Below are positions 1 to 8,529 of a stretch of 64,000 nucleotides of DNA, one piece after another. Below the pieces are notes generated by a model, which searched no databases, was not told the origin of the DNA, and saw nothing but the letters and a program-made list of their open reading frames with translations. The stretch spans positions 3,625,501 to 3,689,500 of the forward strand of contig NZ_CP110644.1 of the NCBI RefSeq assembly GCF_026153515.1, in the 5' to 3' direction. The DNA comes from Pseudomonas sp. KU26590. GTDB lineage: Bacteria > Pseudomonadota > Gammaproteobacteria > Pseudomonadales > Pseudomonadaceae. Positions within the stretch are counted from its first letter, which is position 1. The number at the start of each line of letters is the position of its first letter. The position numbers and the translations under genes were made by a program.

Positions 1-176
1 GCCATCCCCTGGGTCGCCCCGAGGTCGGAGGCAATCGGTGTCAGCAGACTGACCGGCATGAACTCGGAGGAGATCAGCATGGACACGCACATGGCCATCG
101 CACCCACGGCGCTCCACACACCTCGATCAGGCCTGGAGATTTCAGGCTCGGCTCTTTGTCGCTCAGCAGTACGCAT
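1..176 (-). CDS. MFS transporter, N-terminal part (cut by window edge)
   Basis: Reading the minus strand from an ATG at 176 gives 58 codons that stay open to the window edge. The first 20 residues are polar. A hydrophobic segment with WSAVGAMAMCVSML then leads into SSEFMPVSLLTPIASDLGA. That first helix, the EFMPVSLLTPIA turn and the small following loop are typical of the start of 12-helix major facilitator exporters of the sugar/purine-nucleoside efflux type (NepI-like). The rest of the gene lies outside the window, so the substrate cannot be stated. It lies 190 bp downstream of a LysR gene on the same strand, which may regulate it. The family call is fairly safe; the NepI-like placement is inference from the first 58 residues only. 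Confidence 0.7.
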   Translation of the reverse strand, partial: MRTAERQRAEPEISRPDRGVWSAVGAMAMCVSMLISSEFMPVSLLTPIASDLGATQGM

Positions 177-366
177 TCATACCCTCGACACGTGTCCGGC
201 CCATGCCATCGCCTCACGCCAGGGTGATGTGCGACAGGGGCCGGTTTTGATGGATTGAGTGGCGTCACGGTACAGGCGACGTCAGCCCTCGCCTATCGGG
301 GTACGTGTGATGCGGTCATGAGCAATGCTCACTAATGAAGAGAAACAAGGGGCCTCGCCGTCGTGG

Positions 367-1275
367 TCACCCTAACGGCGCGATGTCCCGGATCATGTCG
401 ATCAGCAGACGCAGCCCTAGCGGTTGTTGGCGATAGCTGGAGTAGTAAATGTGGAACCCCGGACTCACGGACGCCCAGTCCTCAAGCACCAATTCAAGGG
501 AACCACTTTTCACGTAAGGCGCAAGGATCGGTTCAGCGGCGTAAATCAGTCCACTGCCCGCGCAGGCCAATGCAATCGCCATTCGCGTCTCGTCGAGAAT
601 CACGCCACCGAACACCGGGATCGCGAGTTGCACGCCCTCTTTCTCGAATTCCCAATCGAATATTTTGCCGGTGCCGACCTTGAACTTCAGGCAGCGGTGT
701 TGCTTCAGGTCCTCAGGGTGAACGGGGGTGCCCCATTTGCGCAGGTAGTCGGGTGTGCCGGCGACCACCCAGCGCACGTCCGGGGACAGACGGTGGGCGA
801 TCATTCCTTCAGGCACCGTCGCGCCAAAGCGCATGCCGGCGTCGAAGCCGCCTTCCACCACATCGACCATGCTGTTGGAGATCGAAATATCCACTTCGAT
901 GTTCGGGTAACGCTCACCGAACAGCGGCAGTACGGGCGCCAGCAGCAACAGGGCGGCGTCGCTGAACACATTCAGCTTGATCCTACCCGTGGGCTCGTCC
1001 CGGTAACGGTTGAGCACTTCCATCGCCTGGTCGATGCGGTCGATGGGCTCACGAATCGACGCCAGCAACTCCTGACCGGCAGCGGTCAACGTCACATTGC
1101 GGGTGGTCCGGTTCAGCAAGCGCACGCCAAGCCTGGCTTCCAGCGCCTTGATCGCATGGCTGAGGGCCGAAGGACTGATGCCGACTTCCAATCCCGCACG
1201 GCTGAAACTCAAATGCCGGGCGACGGCCAGGAAGTACATAAAATCGGCGAGGTTGGCACGGGTGAGCTGCATCAT
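367..1275 (-). CDS. LysR-family transcriptional regulator
   Basis: This 302-residue protein has the usual LysR length and layout. Residues about 8-66 form the winged helix-turn-helix, with SFSRAGLEVGISPSALSHAIKALEARLG and then RLLNRTTRNVTLTAAGQELL. Residues about 92-300 form the periplasmic-binding-protein-like effector domain, including a GRIKLNVFSDAA start and PEDLKQHRCLKFK. It belongs to the large LTTR clade that often sits beside oxidoreductases or transporters. Two ATGs are adjacent (1275 and 1272), with a weak GTAGGTAG ribosome site. The cupin gene lies upstream and the MFS gene downstream on the same strand; either could be a target. The effector is not predictable. Confidence 0.92.
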   Translation of the reverse strand: MMQLTRANLADFMYFLAVARHLSFSRAGLEVGISPSALSHAIKALEARLGVRLLNRTTRNVTLTAAGQELLASIREPIDRIDQAMEVLNRYRDEPTGRIKLNVFSDAALLLLAPVLPLFGERYPNIEVDISISNSMVDVVEGGFDAGMRFGATVPEGMIAHRLSPDVRWVVAGTPDYLRKWGTPVHPEDLKQHRCLKFKVGTGKIFDWEFEKEGVQLAIPVFGGVILDETRMAIALACAGSGLIYAAEPILAPYVKSGSLELVLEDWASVSPGFHIYYSSYRQQPLGLRLLIDMIRDIAPLG

Positions 1276-1471
1276 CTACCTACGCAAGGGTTGTCTCGAA
1301 GCGGCAACGGATGGACCCATCAACCCGAATACGCGCGTTGCGCGGAGTATATCCGGGTTCGCCGCAGGCCTTAGATGAGCGTAGGTCATTAGTGAACTGA
1401 GGGTGGCTCAGCAGTACAGAGGTCTAAGCCACGTGCTCAGGCCCTACTAGACCTGCTGGCAAACACAAGGA

Positions 1472-1986
1472 TCATCGGGTCGCCTTGTACTGCACATCGG
1501 AAACGGGCTCCATCCACTCCACATTCTTCCCATCGAGGGATTCCTGGATCGCCATGTGGGTCATGCCTGTCCGGGCCGTGGCCCCGTGCCAATGCTTGAC
1601 GCCGGGCGGCGTCCAGATCACGTCCCCCGGACGAATCACCTGTTTCTCCCTGCCTTGCTGCTGCACCCGGCCGTGCCTGCGGTAATGACCAGCGTTTGCC
1701 CCAACGGATGCGTGTGCCAGGCGGAACGCGCCCCCGGCTCGAACGAGACATAGGCCGCCGAGACCCGGGACGGCTCATGGGCAGAGACCAAGGGATCGAT
1801 GCGCACCGTGCCGACGAACATCGCCGTGCTCCCGAGGATCGAGGATTGCGAGCCGTTCGGGACGAGCGTCATGGCGGGTGTGCTGTCGTCCGCCTGAGCG
1901 TTGGCGAGCATCAGCATCATCGCCAGCGTCGAGATTGCTGCAACTGGGTGCATGGGCGAGCTCATGGGTGGATTAGATTTCCTCAT
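1472..1986 (-). pseudogene. Exported cupin protein, broken by a frameshift
   Basis: Two overlapping minus-strand frames join into one cupin. The first (ATG at 1986) gives a signal peptide with MHPVAAISTLAMMLMLANAQA, then the first cupin motif around [21 protein letters not shown]. The second frame supplies the rest, [18 protein letters not shown], with the second histidine motif, and ends at 1472. The switch is near 1667-1674, where the minus strand reads ACGGCCGGGTG. One extra G would restore a normal cupin strand sequence. The protein would be a small periplasmic metal-binding cupin, similar to those fused to or found beside carboxymuconolactone-decarboxylase-like proteins. The single-base lesion in a G run could be a true mutation or a sequencing error. 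Confidence 0.82.
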
Positions 1987-2049
1987 CAACCTAATTCACG
2001 CGGTAGTGATGTACTACAGGGCCCCGTGACTAACAGCACTGAGCGATGC

Positions 2050-2124
2050 TCATGAATTCAGACTGATCACCACTTTCCCGAAATGCTGACCACGGCGAAG
2101 GTGTTCAACGCCACGACAGCGCCG
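2050..2124 (-). pseudogene. C-terminal tail of a zinc-type alcohol dehydrogenase / quinone oxidoreductase
   Basis: Immediately after the stop codon of the kinase gene, and in the same frame, 24 codons read RRCRGVEHLRRGQHFGKVVISLNS before a stop at 2050. The pattern of a basic helix followed by GQHFGKVVI is the usual last strand of medium-chain dehydrogenases and quinone oxidoreductases. No other part of such a gene is present. It looks like the leftover end of a gene whose body was replaced by or lost next to the kinase gene. The identification rests on one short motif. Confidence 0.5.
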
Positions 2125-2652
2125 TTAGCCCTGGCCAGTGGTGAATAAATCAGACCGTTTCAAGTAGTCGGCAATCGCCGCTAATGCCTGTGCCGGGGAA
2201 TTGAGCGCGGTGTCGACGGTGAAGGGTTCTGTGTCCCAAGGCTCATAGTCATGGTTCATAACGGATTGCCAAGTGGGAGGCGTCAGCCCCGAGATATCGA
2301 CCTGCCTGGTCTCCACCCTGCTTCGATGCTCCGTCATGTCGGAACAGATGACCTGAATATTCACCAATGGCGCGCCAGAGCGAGAGGATATGGCGCTCCA
2401 CGCTCTGCGGCTTTCCACCACGGGATTCACACAGTCGACAACCACCGTGCCGCCCAAACCAAGGTTGCTGGCCGCCAACTCGTGGGCGATCAGATAACCC
2501 GTGCGGCCCACATCCCGCGCAAAATCCGCCGAATCACGAAGGGCTTGTTCAATCGTATCGATGCGCACATAAACGGCACCCAGCGTCGCGGCCAGACCCT
2601 TGGCGATGGTCGTCTTCCCGGTACCGGGCAGACCACTGAAAACGATGAGCAT
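2125..2652 (-). CDS. Small P-loop kinase-like ATPase
   Basis: The 175-residue protein opens with MLIVFSGLPGTGKTTIAKGLA, a clean Walker A motif at residues about 8-15. Residues about 68-74 (TVVVDCVNP) fit a Walker B-like strand. The size and order match stand-alone AAA_33/zeta-toxin-like small-molecule kinases, relatives of gluconate, adenylyl-sulfate and chloramphenicol kinases, whose substrate varies. The start ATG at 2652 has a GGGAG site six bases upstream. Translation ends just ahead of an in-frame relic of an alcohol dehydrogenase. The neighbours, a HAD phosphatase and a nucleotidyltransferase-like gene on the other strand, do not define a pathway. The substrate is unknown. Confidence 0.8.
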   Translation of the reverse strand: MLIVFSGLPGTGKTTIAKGLAATLGAVYVRIDTIEQALRDSADFARDVGRTGYLIAHELAASNLGLGGTVVVDCVNPVVESRRAWSAISSRSGAPLVNIQVICSDMTEHRSRVETRQVDISGLTPPTWQSVMNHDYEPWDTEPFTVDTALNSPAQALAAIADYLKRSDLFTTGQG

Positions 2653-2782
2653 TTGAGACTCCCTTAGGATGCACTGATAAAGCAGGCTAATTTATTCATA
2701 TGAGGGATGCCAACGCCGCCGGTGGTGTTCAAGATCCAATAAATCAGATCTTTTGAATACGACATGTTGAGTTGACCCATCC

Positions 2783-3517
2783 ATGCAGATCCGAGCCGTT
2801 TTGTTCGACCTCGACAACACGCTGGTCCACCGTCGGCAAAGCATCGAAGCCTACGCTGAAGTGTTTGTGCGCGAGTACGCTTCCCACCTCGGCACCCATG
2901 ATTTCGCTCTCATCGCTGACCTGATAGCCGCTCAGGACAACGGCGGTTATCTTCCAACGGACAGCCCTTATCCCAACATCAGAACGGCTGTTGCGACAGC
3001 GCTGGGTGAACGTCTGCAATGGCGGCTGTCGGTGGACGTGCCGGAGCTGGCTGCGCACTGGGTCGAGCATTTCCCGGCGCAAACCATCGAGATGCCGGGC
3101 GCCGGGATACTGATCGAAGCGCTGCTTGAACAAGACATCACCGTCGCTATCATTTCCAATGGCACCCAGCGATCACGCCAGCGCACAGTCGCCCGCCTGC
3201 CCTTTGCACAACACGTCAAGCAGCTGGTGAGTTCGGAGGCGACAGGCTGGCGAAAGCCTGATCCGCGCATTTTTTTGAAGGCAGCTCAATTGCTGAAGCT
3301 TGACCCAGGCGAATGCATGTATGTGGGCGATCATCCGATCAACGACATCAAAGGCGCTGAATCAGCTGGCATGAAAGCAGTGTGGTTAAGCGGGTTTCAC
3401 CCCTGGCCGCACTCGGAAACTGCGCCCGTCTTCAGCGTGGATGCACTGGGGGATGTTCTGCCGCTGCTTGACCGCACAAACAGCGGCGGTAAATTCACCA
3501 GCGCAGGCCCGTTCTGA
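2783..3517 (+). CDS. HAD-family hydrolase (YjjG/GPH-type phosphatase)
   Basis: The 244-residue protein carries all four haloacid-dehalogenase motifs: motif I FDLDNTLVHRR near residue 9, motif II IISNGT near 128, motif III lysine in GWRKPDPRIF near 155, and motif IV YVGDHPINDIKGA near 180. The helical cap between motifs I and II is of the C1 type seen in phosphoglycolate phosphatase, YjjG and dehalogenases. It is a cytosolic phosphatase acting on a small phosphorylated metabolite, possibly in metabolite repair. The first Asp of DxDxT is present, so it should be active. The start ATG at 2783 has only a weak ribosome site. The next gene follows 55 bp later in the same direction. Confidence 0.88.
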   Translation: MQIRAVLFDLDNTLVHRRQSIEAYAEVFVREYASHLGTHDFALIADLIAAQDNGGYLPTDSPYPNIRTAVATALGERLQWRLSVDVPELAAHWVEHFPAQTIEMPGAGILIEALLEQDITVAIISNGTQRSRQRTVARLPFAQHVKQLVSSEATGWRKPDPRIFLKAAQLLKLDPGECMYVGDHPINDIKGAESAGMKAVWLSGFHPWPHSETAPVFSVDALGDVLPLLDRTNSGGKFTSAGPF

Positions 3518-3572
3518 TCGGTTTTTATTGAGCAAGGCGCGATACCGATGCTTCGCCACCCAGGAACCAGGA

Positions 3573-4151
3573 ATGACACTGACCGCCTCCGCCCTCATCG
3601 ATCTGGCCTTGTCCAACCCGGTTAACGCTCAACTTGTCGAGCGACTGCCATCCTTGGGACTCAACCAAACCATGCTCACGGCGGGCTGCCTGTTCCAGGC
3701 GGTCTGGAATCGGCTATCTGATCGTCCGGCGGGCTGGGGCGTGAATGATTACGACGTGTTCTATTTCGACGAGGACCTTTCATGGGAGGCGGAGAACCGC
3801 GCCATTGTTGCTGCACAGACGCTTTTTCAGGATCTGGACGTCAAGGTCGAGCTGCGTAACCAGGCGCGCGTGCACCTGTGGTTCGCAGAGCGGTTTGGCA
3901 ATGACTACCCTGCCCTTCACGCCGCGAAAGACGGCATCGACCGCTTCCTCATCTGCTCGACCTGCGTCGGCTTGCACCTCGACACTGGCGAGCTCTACGC
4001 GCCCCACGGATTGGAGGAACTGGAACAAGGGCTTTTGCGCATGAACCCAAACTTCCCGCAGCCCGAGTTGTTTCGCAAAAAGGCGCAGAGCTATCAGGCA
4101 CGCTGGCACTGGTTGCGCGTTGTTGAGCCCGAGCCCGATTGCGATATCTAA
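3573..4151 (+). CDS. Nucleotidyltransferase-family protein (DUF925-like)
   Basis: The 192-residue protein begins at an ATG preceded by CAGGAACCAGGA. It contains the DUF925-type features: AGCLFQAVWN near residue 32, a NDYDVFYFD segment with paired acids near 50 resembling a nucleotidyltransferase metal site, and DVKVELRNQARVHLW near 88. It ends in a basic helix, KKAQSYQARWHWL. Such proteins are conserved and their reaction is poorly known; the fold suggests nucleotide transfer. It probably shares a transcript with the HAD gene 55 bp upstream. An in-frame upstream extension exists but lacks a ribosome site and overlaps the HAD gene. Confidence 0.8.
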   Translation: MTLTASALIDLALSNPVNAQLVERLPSLGLNQTMLTAGCLFQAVWNRLSDRPAGWGVNDYDVFYFDEDLSWEAENRAIVAAQTLFQDLDVKVELRNQARVHLWFAERFGNDYPALHAAKDGIDRFLICSTCVGLHLDTGELYAPHGLEELEQGLLRMNPNFPQPELFRKKAQSYQARWHWLRVVEPEPDCDI

Positions 4152-4397
4152 GTAGGTTTCAAAAGCCCCACGCCAGCGCGCTTACGTGACGCCAGACTTA
4201 CGCAAATCGGCCCTCTTTAAAAAACGTGACGTCAATTTACCGACTACAAGTTTACCCTCTAATCCATCGAAAACCCAAAAGCGTCATATTCCCGACGAAA
4301 CGCACTTCCACCGCATTGCCTTCTGCCAGCACCTGCCCTCAAAATCGCCGCACACCCGCTGTCCCGCGCCGTGATTTGCCAAAAAGGAATGAGAGCA

Positions 4398-4640
4398 ATG
4401 AAGAGCATCTTTGTGGTTGTAATGACTATGTGTTCCGGTGCGGAAGGATGTCTGGACGAGAGCCAGCCGACGGCGTATTCAACCAAGGCGGAGTGCATGG
4501 AGAGCGTGGCCCTGATGCCAACCCGACGGGGCATCAAATACCACTGTTCATCGGTGCCGCAAGTGCTGATCACGCAGCAGCGACGCACGACCCAAAACCA
4601 CTTGGTGAACAACTCCGCCGAAGCGGCTGTTCGCCCTTGA
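4398..4640 (+). CDS. Small exported protein of unknown function
   Basis: An 80-residue reading frame starts at ATG 4398, downstream of an AAAAAGGAAT ribosome site; an ATG at 4389 is the alternative. It begins MKSIFVVVMTMCSGAEGC, a short hydrophobic stretch that may be a signal peptide. Four cysteines follow the first methionine region (near residues 12, 18, 33 and 50). The rest is polar with no known domain. Its hydrophobic start and spaced cysteines suggest a small periplasmic disulfide protein. No family was recognised. A strong GC hairpin follows at 4648-4677. Confidence 0.5.
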   Translation: MKSIFVVVMTMCSGAEGCLDESQPTAYSTKAECMESVALMPTRRGIKYHCSSVPQVLITQQRRTTQNHLVNNSAEAAVRP

Positions 4641-4647
4641 GCGACAA

Positions 4648-4677
4648 CGCCGGGCCGGGGATAAACCCGGACCGGCG
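4648..4677 (+). terminator. GC-rich hairpin after the small exported protein
   Basis: The segments 4648-4659 and 4666-4677 pair over 12 bases with one mismatch around a 6-base loop. There is no run of T after it, so it may be a weak terminator or an RNA stabiliser. Confidence 0.4.
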
Positions 4678-4702
4678 CAGTTGATTCACAGCGCCAGCGG
4701 AT

Positions 4703-4775
4703 TCAGCCCGCGGCTACCACGGTGATTTCCACCAACAAATCCGGCGCTGCCAGACGTGATTCGCAGCACGGTGTT
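4703..4775 (-). pseudogene. C-terminal remnant of a RidA/YjgF-family gene
   Basis: The minus strand ends with CCESRLAAPDLLVEITVVAAG before a TGA at 4703-4705. The motif ESRLAAP followed by VEIxVxAA is the standard end of RidA enamine/imine deaminases. Upstream of it the reading frame loses any resemblance to RidA and runs into a REP pair at 4852-4987. Only about the last 22 residues survive, so the gene is dead. Confidence 0.5.
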
Positions 4776-4851
4776 TTGGGGGCAGACCGCGGCGCAGCCA
4801 AAACTGCCCATCCATTGGTTAAGCCGACCCTTCCCGATGTGGCGACATCCC

Positions 4852-4987
4852 CTGTAGGAGCGTGGCTTGTCCCGCGATCTGGCGCGCAGCGGCAGCAGTA
4901 AAGGCGCCGCATTCCGCCAGGCGAATCGCGTGCAAAGGTTTCACGACCGGTCCCCGGCCGATCGCGGGACAAGCCACGCTCCTACGG
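4852..4987. repeat. REP pair, inverted (BIME-like)
   Basis: Segment 4852-4879 (TGTAGGAGCGTGGCTTGTCC and on) and segment 4960-4987 are near-perfect inverted copies. This REP class has the core GCGTGGCTTGTCCCGCGATC. It separates the RidA remnant from the terminator of the dehydrogenase gene. Confidence 0.85.
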
Positions 4988-5024
4988 AATGTACGTGCGC
5001 CGAGGGCTTGCGGTTAATGTCCGC

Positions 5025-5057
5025 AAAAAAAAACCGTGACGCACCACTGCGTCACGG
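5025..5057 (-). terminator. Rho-independent terminator of the PQQ dehydrogenase gene
   Basis: On the minus strand a perfect 10-bp stem CCGTGACGCA / TGCGTCACGG with loop GTGG (5034-5057) is followed by nine T residues (5025-5033). It starts 22 bp after the dehydrogenase stop codon. Confidence 0.93.
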
Positions 5058-5079
5058 CCTTGGTCATACGTTCAGCCCA

Positions 5080-7461
5080 TCAGTCCAGACGGAACGCGAT
5101 CACGCTGTCGCCCAACGTGGTGCCGAGTGAGCCGTGCCCGCCGGCGGAGATGACGACGTACTGCTTGCCGTCGCTGCCCATGTAGGTCGAAGGTATCGCC
5201 TGACCGCCCGCCGGCAGCTCCTTCTCCCAGAGCACGTCACCGGTGTTGATGTCGTACGCGCGGATGAAGTTGTCCGCCGTGGCGCCATGGAACACCACGC
5301 CGCCCGCCGTCACCAGCGGACCGCCGTGGGCGACCATGCCCATCGGGAAGCCAATCGGGAAGCGGCCCGGCAGGAAGCTGGTCTTGAGGTTTTGGGTGGT
5401 GCCGGTGCGGCGCATCCACTCGGTTTTGCCGGTGGTCAGGTCAACGCCGACCATGCGGCCCCAAGGCGGCGCAATGCACGGCACGCCCAGTGCCGAAGCG
5501 AACTGCTTGATCCGAATGGCGTAGTCGCCCTTGAAGTTCTCGTTCCAGTACGCCGTGCCATCCTGGGTGAACAACCGCTTCTCGGCGGTTTCCGGGGTGC
5601 GCTTGATCAGGTGGTAGGTGTAGGCCAGACGCACCGGCGCGGCGATGAGGATCTGCCGATCCGGATCAACCGCCACTGAGCCCCAGTTGAACGCCCCGAT
5701 GTTGCCCGGGAAGATCAACGAACCCTGCTCGGTGCTCGGCGTCCACGGGTTGCCGTCGTAGCGCAGCGTGTTGTAGGTCGTGCGGCATGACATCTGATCA
5801 AACGGCGTCAGGCCCCACATGGATTTCTCGCTCAGCGGTTCCGGGATGAAGTTGATCTTCGACACCGGCTGCGTCGGCGCAAAATGCTCGCCCGGCACGC
5901 CGCCCTGGGTCGACACCTTGACCTGATCGACCGGGACGATCGGCTCGCCGGTCAGTCGGTTGAGCACGAAGATGTTGCCCACTTTGGTCGGCAGGATCAG
6001 CGCCGGTTGCTTGCTGCCCTCCTTGCCCACGCTCATCAGGGTCGGCTGCGACGGGTTATCGCGGTCCCAGAGGTCATTGTTCGAGGACTGGAATTTCCAT
6101 TTGAATGCACCGGTGTTCAAGTCCAGCGCCACCAGCGTGTCACGGAATTTTTCCGTGTTGCTGTTCGGGTCGCGGTTGATGCCGAGTTCGTCTGGCGAGG
6201 CGTTGCCGAACGGCACAAACACCAGGCCGTTTTTCATGTCGGCGCTCAGGGTGCCCCACGCCACCGGTGTGTCCTGCGGATAGGTCTGGTCAGAAGCGAC
6301 GGGCTGGGTCATCTCCGGGTTAGCGGGGTCGAAATTCCACACCAGTTTGCCGGTCACGGCGTTGTAGGCGCGGATCACACCCGACGGGTTGCCGTCGTTG
6401 TAGCCGTTGTCCATCACCGAACCGCCCACGATCACCCGATCACCGGCGATCAGCGGCGCGGCCGTCTGCATCAGCGCGTGGGGACGGATCTCGCCCATGT
6501 TGGCGCTGAGATCGACCACGCCGTTGTTGCCGAAATCGCTGCAGAGTTTGCCGGTGTCGGCGTCGAGGGCTACCAGCTTCGCGTCAGTCGTGGCGGTGAT
6601 GATGCGTTTAGCGCACTGGACTGCTGTAACGGCTGGCGTTGCATCGGCGGCGGTTGTCGCAGGCGCGTAGTAGCTGACGCCACGGCAGGTCTGATGCTGC
6701 TGCAGGTACGAGCGGTTCTTCTCCGGCGCCCATTTCCAGTCCAGCTTGCCGGTTTCAGGGTTCAACGCGTGCACTTCGTTGTGTGCGGTGCAGACGTATA
6801 CCCGGTTGTTGACCTTCAGCGGTGTGGCTTCGAAGGTGTACTCGCCGGCGTCTTTTGCGGCATCGCGCAGATCGCCGGTGTGGTATTCCCACGCCACCGA
6901 GAGCTTCTTCACGTTGCCCGCATTGATCTGGTCGAGGCTGGAGAAACGCTGGCCGTCGTTGGTGCCGCCATAGGCAACCCAATCATTACCGGCTTCGCCC
7001 GTGTTGCGCTTCGCCAGGGGGGTGTCGATCTTGCCGGCCACCGGGTACGGGTCGTAAAACATCACCGCCAGGACGATCAGAACCATCACGCCGACGGTGC
7101 CACCCAGAAACGGGTGGAAGCGGCGGGTGTCGCCCGGGTTCTGCGCCTTGTACAACGGGCGCACCACCCACGGCAGCGCCAGCCACAGACCCAACAGCGC
7201 GAACAGGTCGCCGCGCGGAATCCACTGCCATTTGTCGAAGCCGACCTCGTAGACGATCCAGATCAGAATCCCCCACATCAGCAGCGCATACACCGTCAGC
7301 GCCGATTGCTTTTTCAGCATCAGCAGCACCGCCGAGGCCAATACTGCGAGGGCGATAATCGAGTACGCCGCCGAACCCCCGACGGCCACCAGTTGCGCAC
7401 CCATGTACAGCAGGGCAATGGCGAAGATCGCCATCACCGCCCCAGTCACTCTCAAGATCAT
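5080..7461 (-). CDS. gcd: Membrane-bound PQQ-dependent dehydrogenase, glucose type
   Basis: The 793-residue protein matches the glucose/quinate/shikimate family. Residues 1-145 hold five membrane helices (MILRVTGAVMAIFAIALLYM through GGTVGVMVLIVLAVMFY). From about residue 170 (DWVAYGGTNDGQRFSSL) comes the eight-bladed PQQ propeller in the periplasm, with blade motifs such as ALNPETGKLDWKW and ALDADTGKLCSDF. It would oxidise glucose to gluconolactone and pass electrons to ubiquinone. The ATG at 7461 was chosen over an upstream in-frame start because the first helix begins there and GGAAAA precedes it. It is a single-gene unit with its own strong terminator. A quinate or shikimate substrate cannot be excluded, but glucose fits the beta-glucosidase neighbour. 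Confidence 0.85.
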   Translation of the reverse strand: MILRVTGAVMAIFAIALLYMGAQLVAVGGSAAYSIIALAVLASAVLLMLKKQSALTVYALLMWGILIWIVYEVGFDKWQWIPRGDLFALLGLWLALPWVVRPLYKAQNPGDTRRFHPFLGGTVGVMVLIVLAVMFYDPYPVAGKIDTPLAKRNTGEAGNDWVAYGGTNDGQRFSSLDQINAGNVKKLSVAWEYHTGDLRDAAKDAGEYTFEATPLKVNNRVYVCTAHNEVHALNPETGKLDWKWAPEKNRSYLQQHQTCRGVSYYAPATTAADATPAVTAVQCAKRIITATTDAKLVALDADTGKLCSDFGNNGVVDLSANMGEIRPHALMQTAAPLIAGDRVIVGGSVMDNGYNDGNPSGVIRAYNAVTGKLVWNFDPANPEMTQPVASDQTYPQDTPVAWGTLSADMKNGLVFVPFGNASPDELGINRDPNSNTEKFRDTLVALDLNTGAFKWKFQSSNNDLWDRDNPSQPTLMSVGKEGSKQPALILPTKVGNIFVLNRLTGEPIVPVDQVKVSTQGGVPGEHFAPTQPVSKINFIPEPLSEKSMWGLTPFDQMSCRTTYNTLRYDGNPWTPSTEQGSLIFPGNIGAFNWGSVAVDPDRQILIAAPVRLAYTYHLIKRTPETAEKRLFTQDGTAYWNENFKGDYAIRIKQFASALGVPCIAPPWGRMVGVDLTTGKTEWMRRTGTTQNLKTSFLPGRFPIGFPMGMVAHGGPLVTAGGVVFHGATADNFIRAYDINTGDVLWEKELPAGGQAIPSTYMGSDGKQYVVISAGGHGSLGTTLGDSVIAFRLD

Positions 7462-8221
7462 TGTTGGTTTTCCGTGTTGGGGCCGGTGATGGCGCCCGTG
7501 TGGGAAGTGGGCGGGCGTGTCGAGCGACCCGTTCGCAAGCGTGCTCGCCCATGTTAACGCCCACACCCAACGACCCGGAAAACTTTGTAACACCTTGGTA
7601 GACGTCAAGCGCAGGGCTTGTGGTGCGTCGAACCCTTCAACAACTGCATAGGCTGACGGTCATCGTAATGAATGGGCGCACTATTAATGACGCCCACGCG
7701 TAATTGGCCGCGACGTATTCCTGCAGCAGCTTTCAATCGGGTTAACTTAAACGTGTGGCGCTAGAGCAAAAGATATTAATCGAGAGGAAAAAGCTATTAA
7801 CCGCCAAAGCTGGCGAGTGTGCATCGGCAACTAAGGCGGCTATGCAGTCGTCTGATTTGTCGAGGATTACTCAGCGCTGAAAGAGCTTACCAGCAAGCTA
7901 AACCTAATAGCAATTAGGTTTTCCACATCGCAATATTAACCGAGCAAAGCAGGGCTTACAGGCAATATTCCTCCGATTTAATGGATTATAGGGGTGATAT
8001 ATTGCGGATAATCGTAAGTATCTGTTTGACGATCAGCGCTGCCGGCTGCTTCAACCCCCTGCCAAACCCGCCTTTTCCATCACCGCTCGTCTAATTAAAA
8101 AATAGTCTTGCAAACGCTGAACTAATCAGTAGATTCCCCGGACTTAACGTTCGTCCTGTTTCTACAGGTCGGGTTTGCGCGTTCATTTAATTTCCACACC
8201 TCATCAATCGAGAAACAATCG
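7462..8221. other. AT-rich intergenic region between gcd and the GH3 block
   Basis: These 760 bp separate the dehydrogenase (minus) from the small protein and beta-glucosidase (plus). The central part is much richer in A and T than its surroundings. At 7901-7920 an 8-bp perfect stem (AACCTAAT / ATTAGGTT) is followed by TTTCC. A possible 30-codon lipoprotein frame lies at 8002-8094. No longer gene was found. Promoters for both flanking units must lie here. Confidence 0.6.
8002..8094 (+). CDS. Possible very small lipoprotein (TTG start)
   Basis: A TTG at 8002, preceded by AGGGG seven bases upstream, opens a 30-codon frame. It starts with MRIIVSICLTISAAGC: one arginine, a short hydrophobic run and a lipobox-like SAAGC. 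It then continues with a proline-rich tail (NPLPNPPFPSP) and stops at 8092-8094. The layout is that of entericidin-sized lipoproteins, but no family was recognised. Chance cannot be ruled out for such a short frame. Confidence 0.35.
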   Translation: MRIIVSICLTISAAGCFNPLPNPPFPSPLV

Positions 8222-8473
8222 ATGACTAGACCCATGCTGTCTGTTTTCAGCGTCGTGCTGTTCGGCGCCTGCAGTTTTGCTGCTGTCGCGGCGGACTCCA
8301 CAAACACTCAAACGTCAAACGCGACCGAAGCAGTGCGCGCGCAGGTTGAAAAACAGCGCGACCAGCTTTCCGGCGTCGACAAGGTAGCCGTGAAGACCAC
8401 CCAGACTTCCTCCGCCGTGCTTGATGCGCCGGTCGACACCGGTGATGCGCCCGCTCTGGTGCAGAAGCCATGA
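8222..8473 (+). CDS. Small exported protein coupled to the GH3 gene
   Basis: The 83-residue protein has a clear signal peptide (MLSVFSVVLFGACSFAAVAA, cut after AVAA near residue 24). A polar mature part with a short helical segment (EAVRAQVEKQRDQLSG) follows. No known domain was found. Its TGA overlaps an in-frame ATG of the beta-glucosidase frame by four bases (ATGA at 8470-8473), so the two are probably on one transcript and may be translationally coupled. A role near the secreted glycosidase is inference from position only. Confidence 0.6.
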   Translation: MTRPMLSVFSVVLFGACSFAAVAADSTNTQTSNATEAVRAQVEKQRDQLSGVDKVAVKTTQTSSAVLDAPVDTGDAPALVQKP

Positions 8474-8529
8474 CCGACCCACGCACCCCGCCGTCCGACC
8501 TTCGTCAGCGATCAGTGAGCGCCTTCCCG

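Noticed and set aside
5884..7557. 557-codon open frame opposite the PQQ dehydrogenase
   Set aside because: Antisense shadow, rich in Arg/His/Val, no domain.
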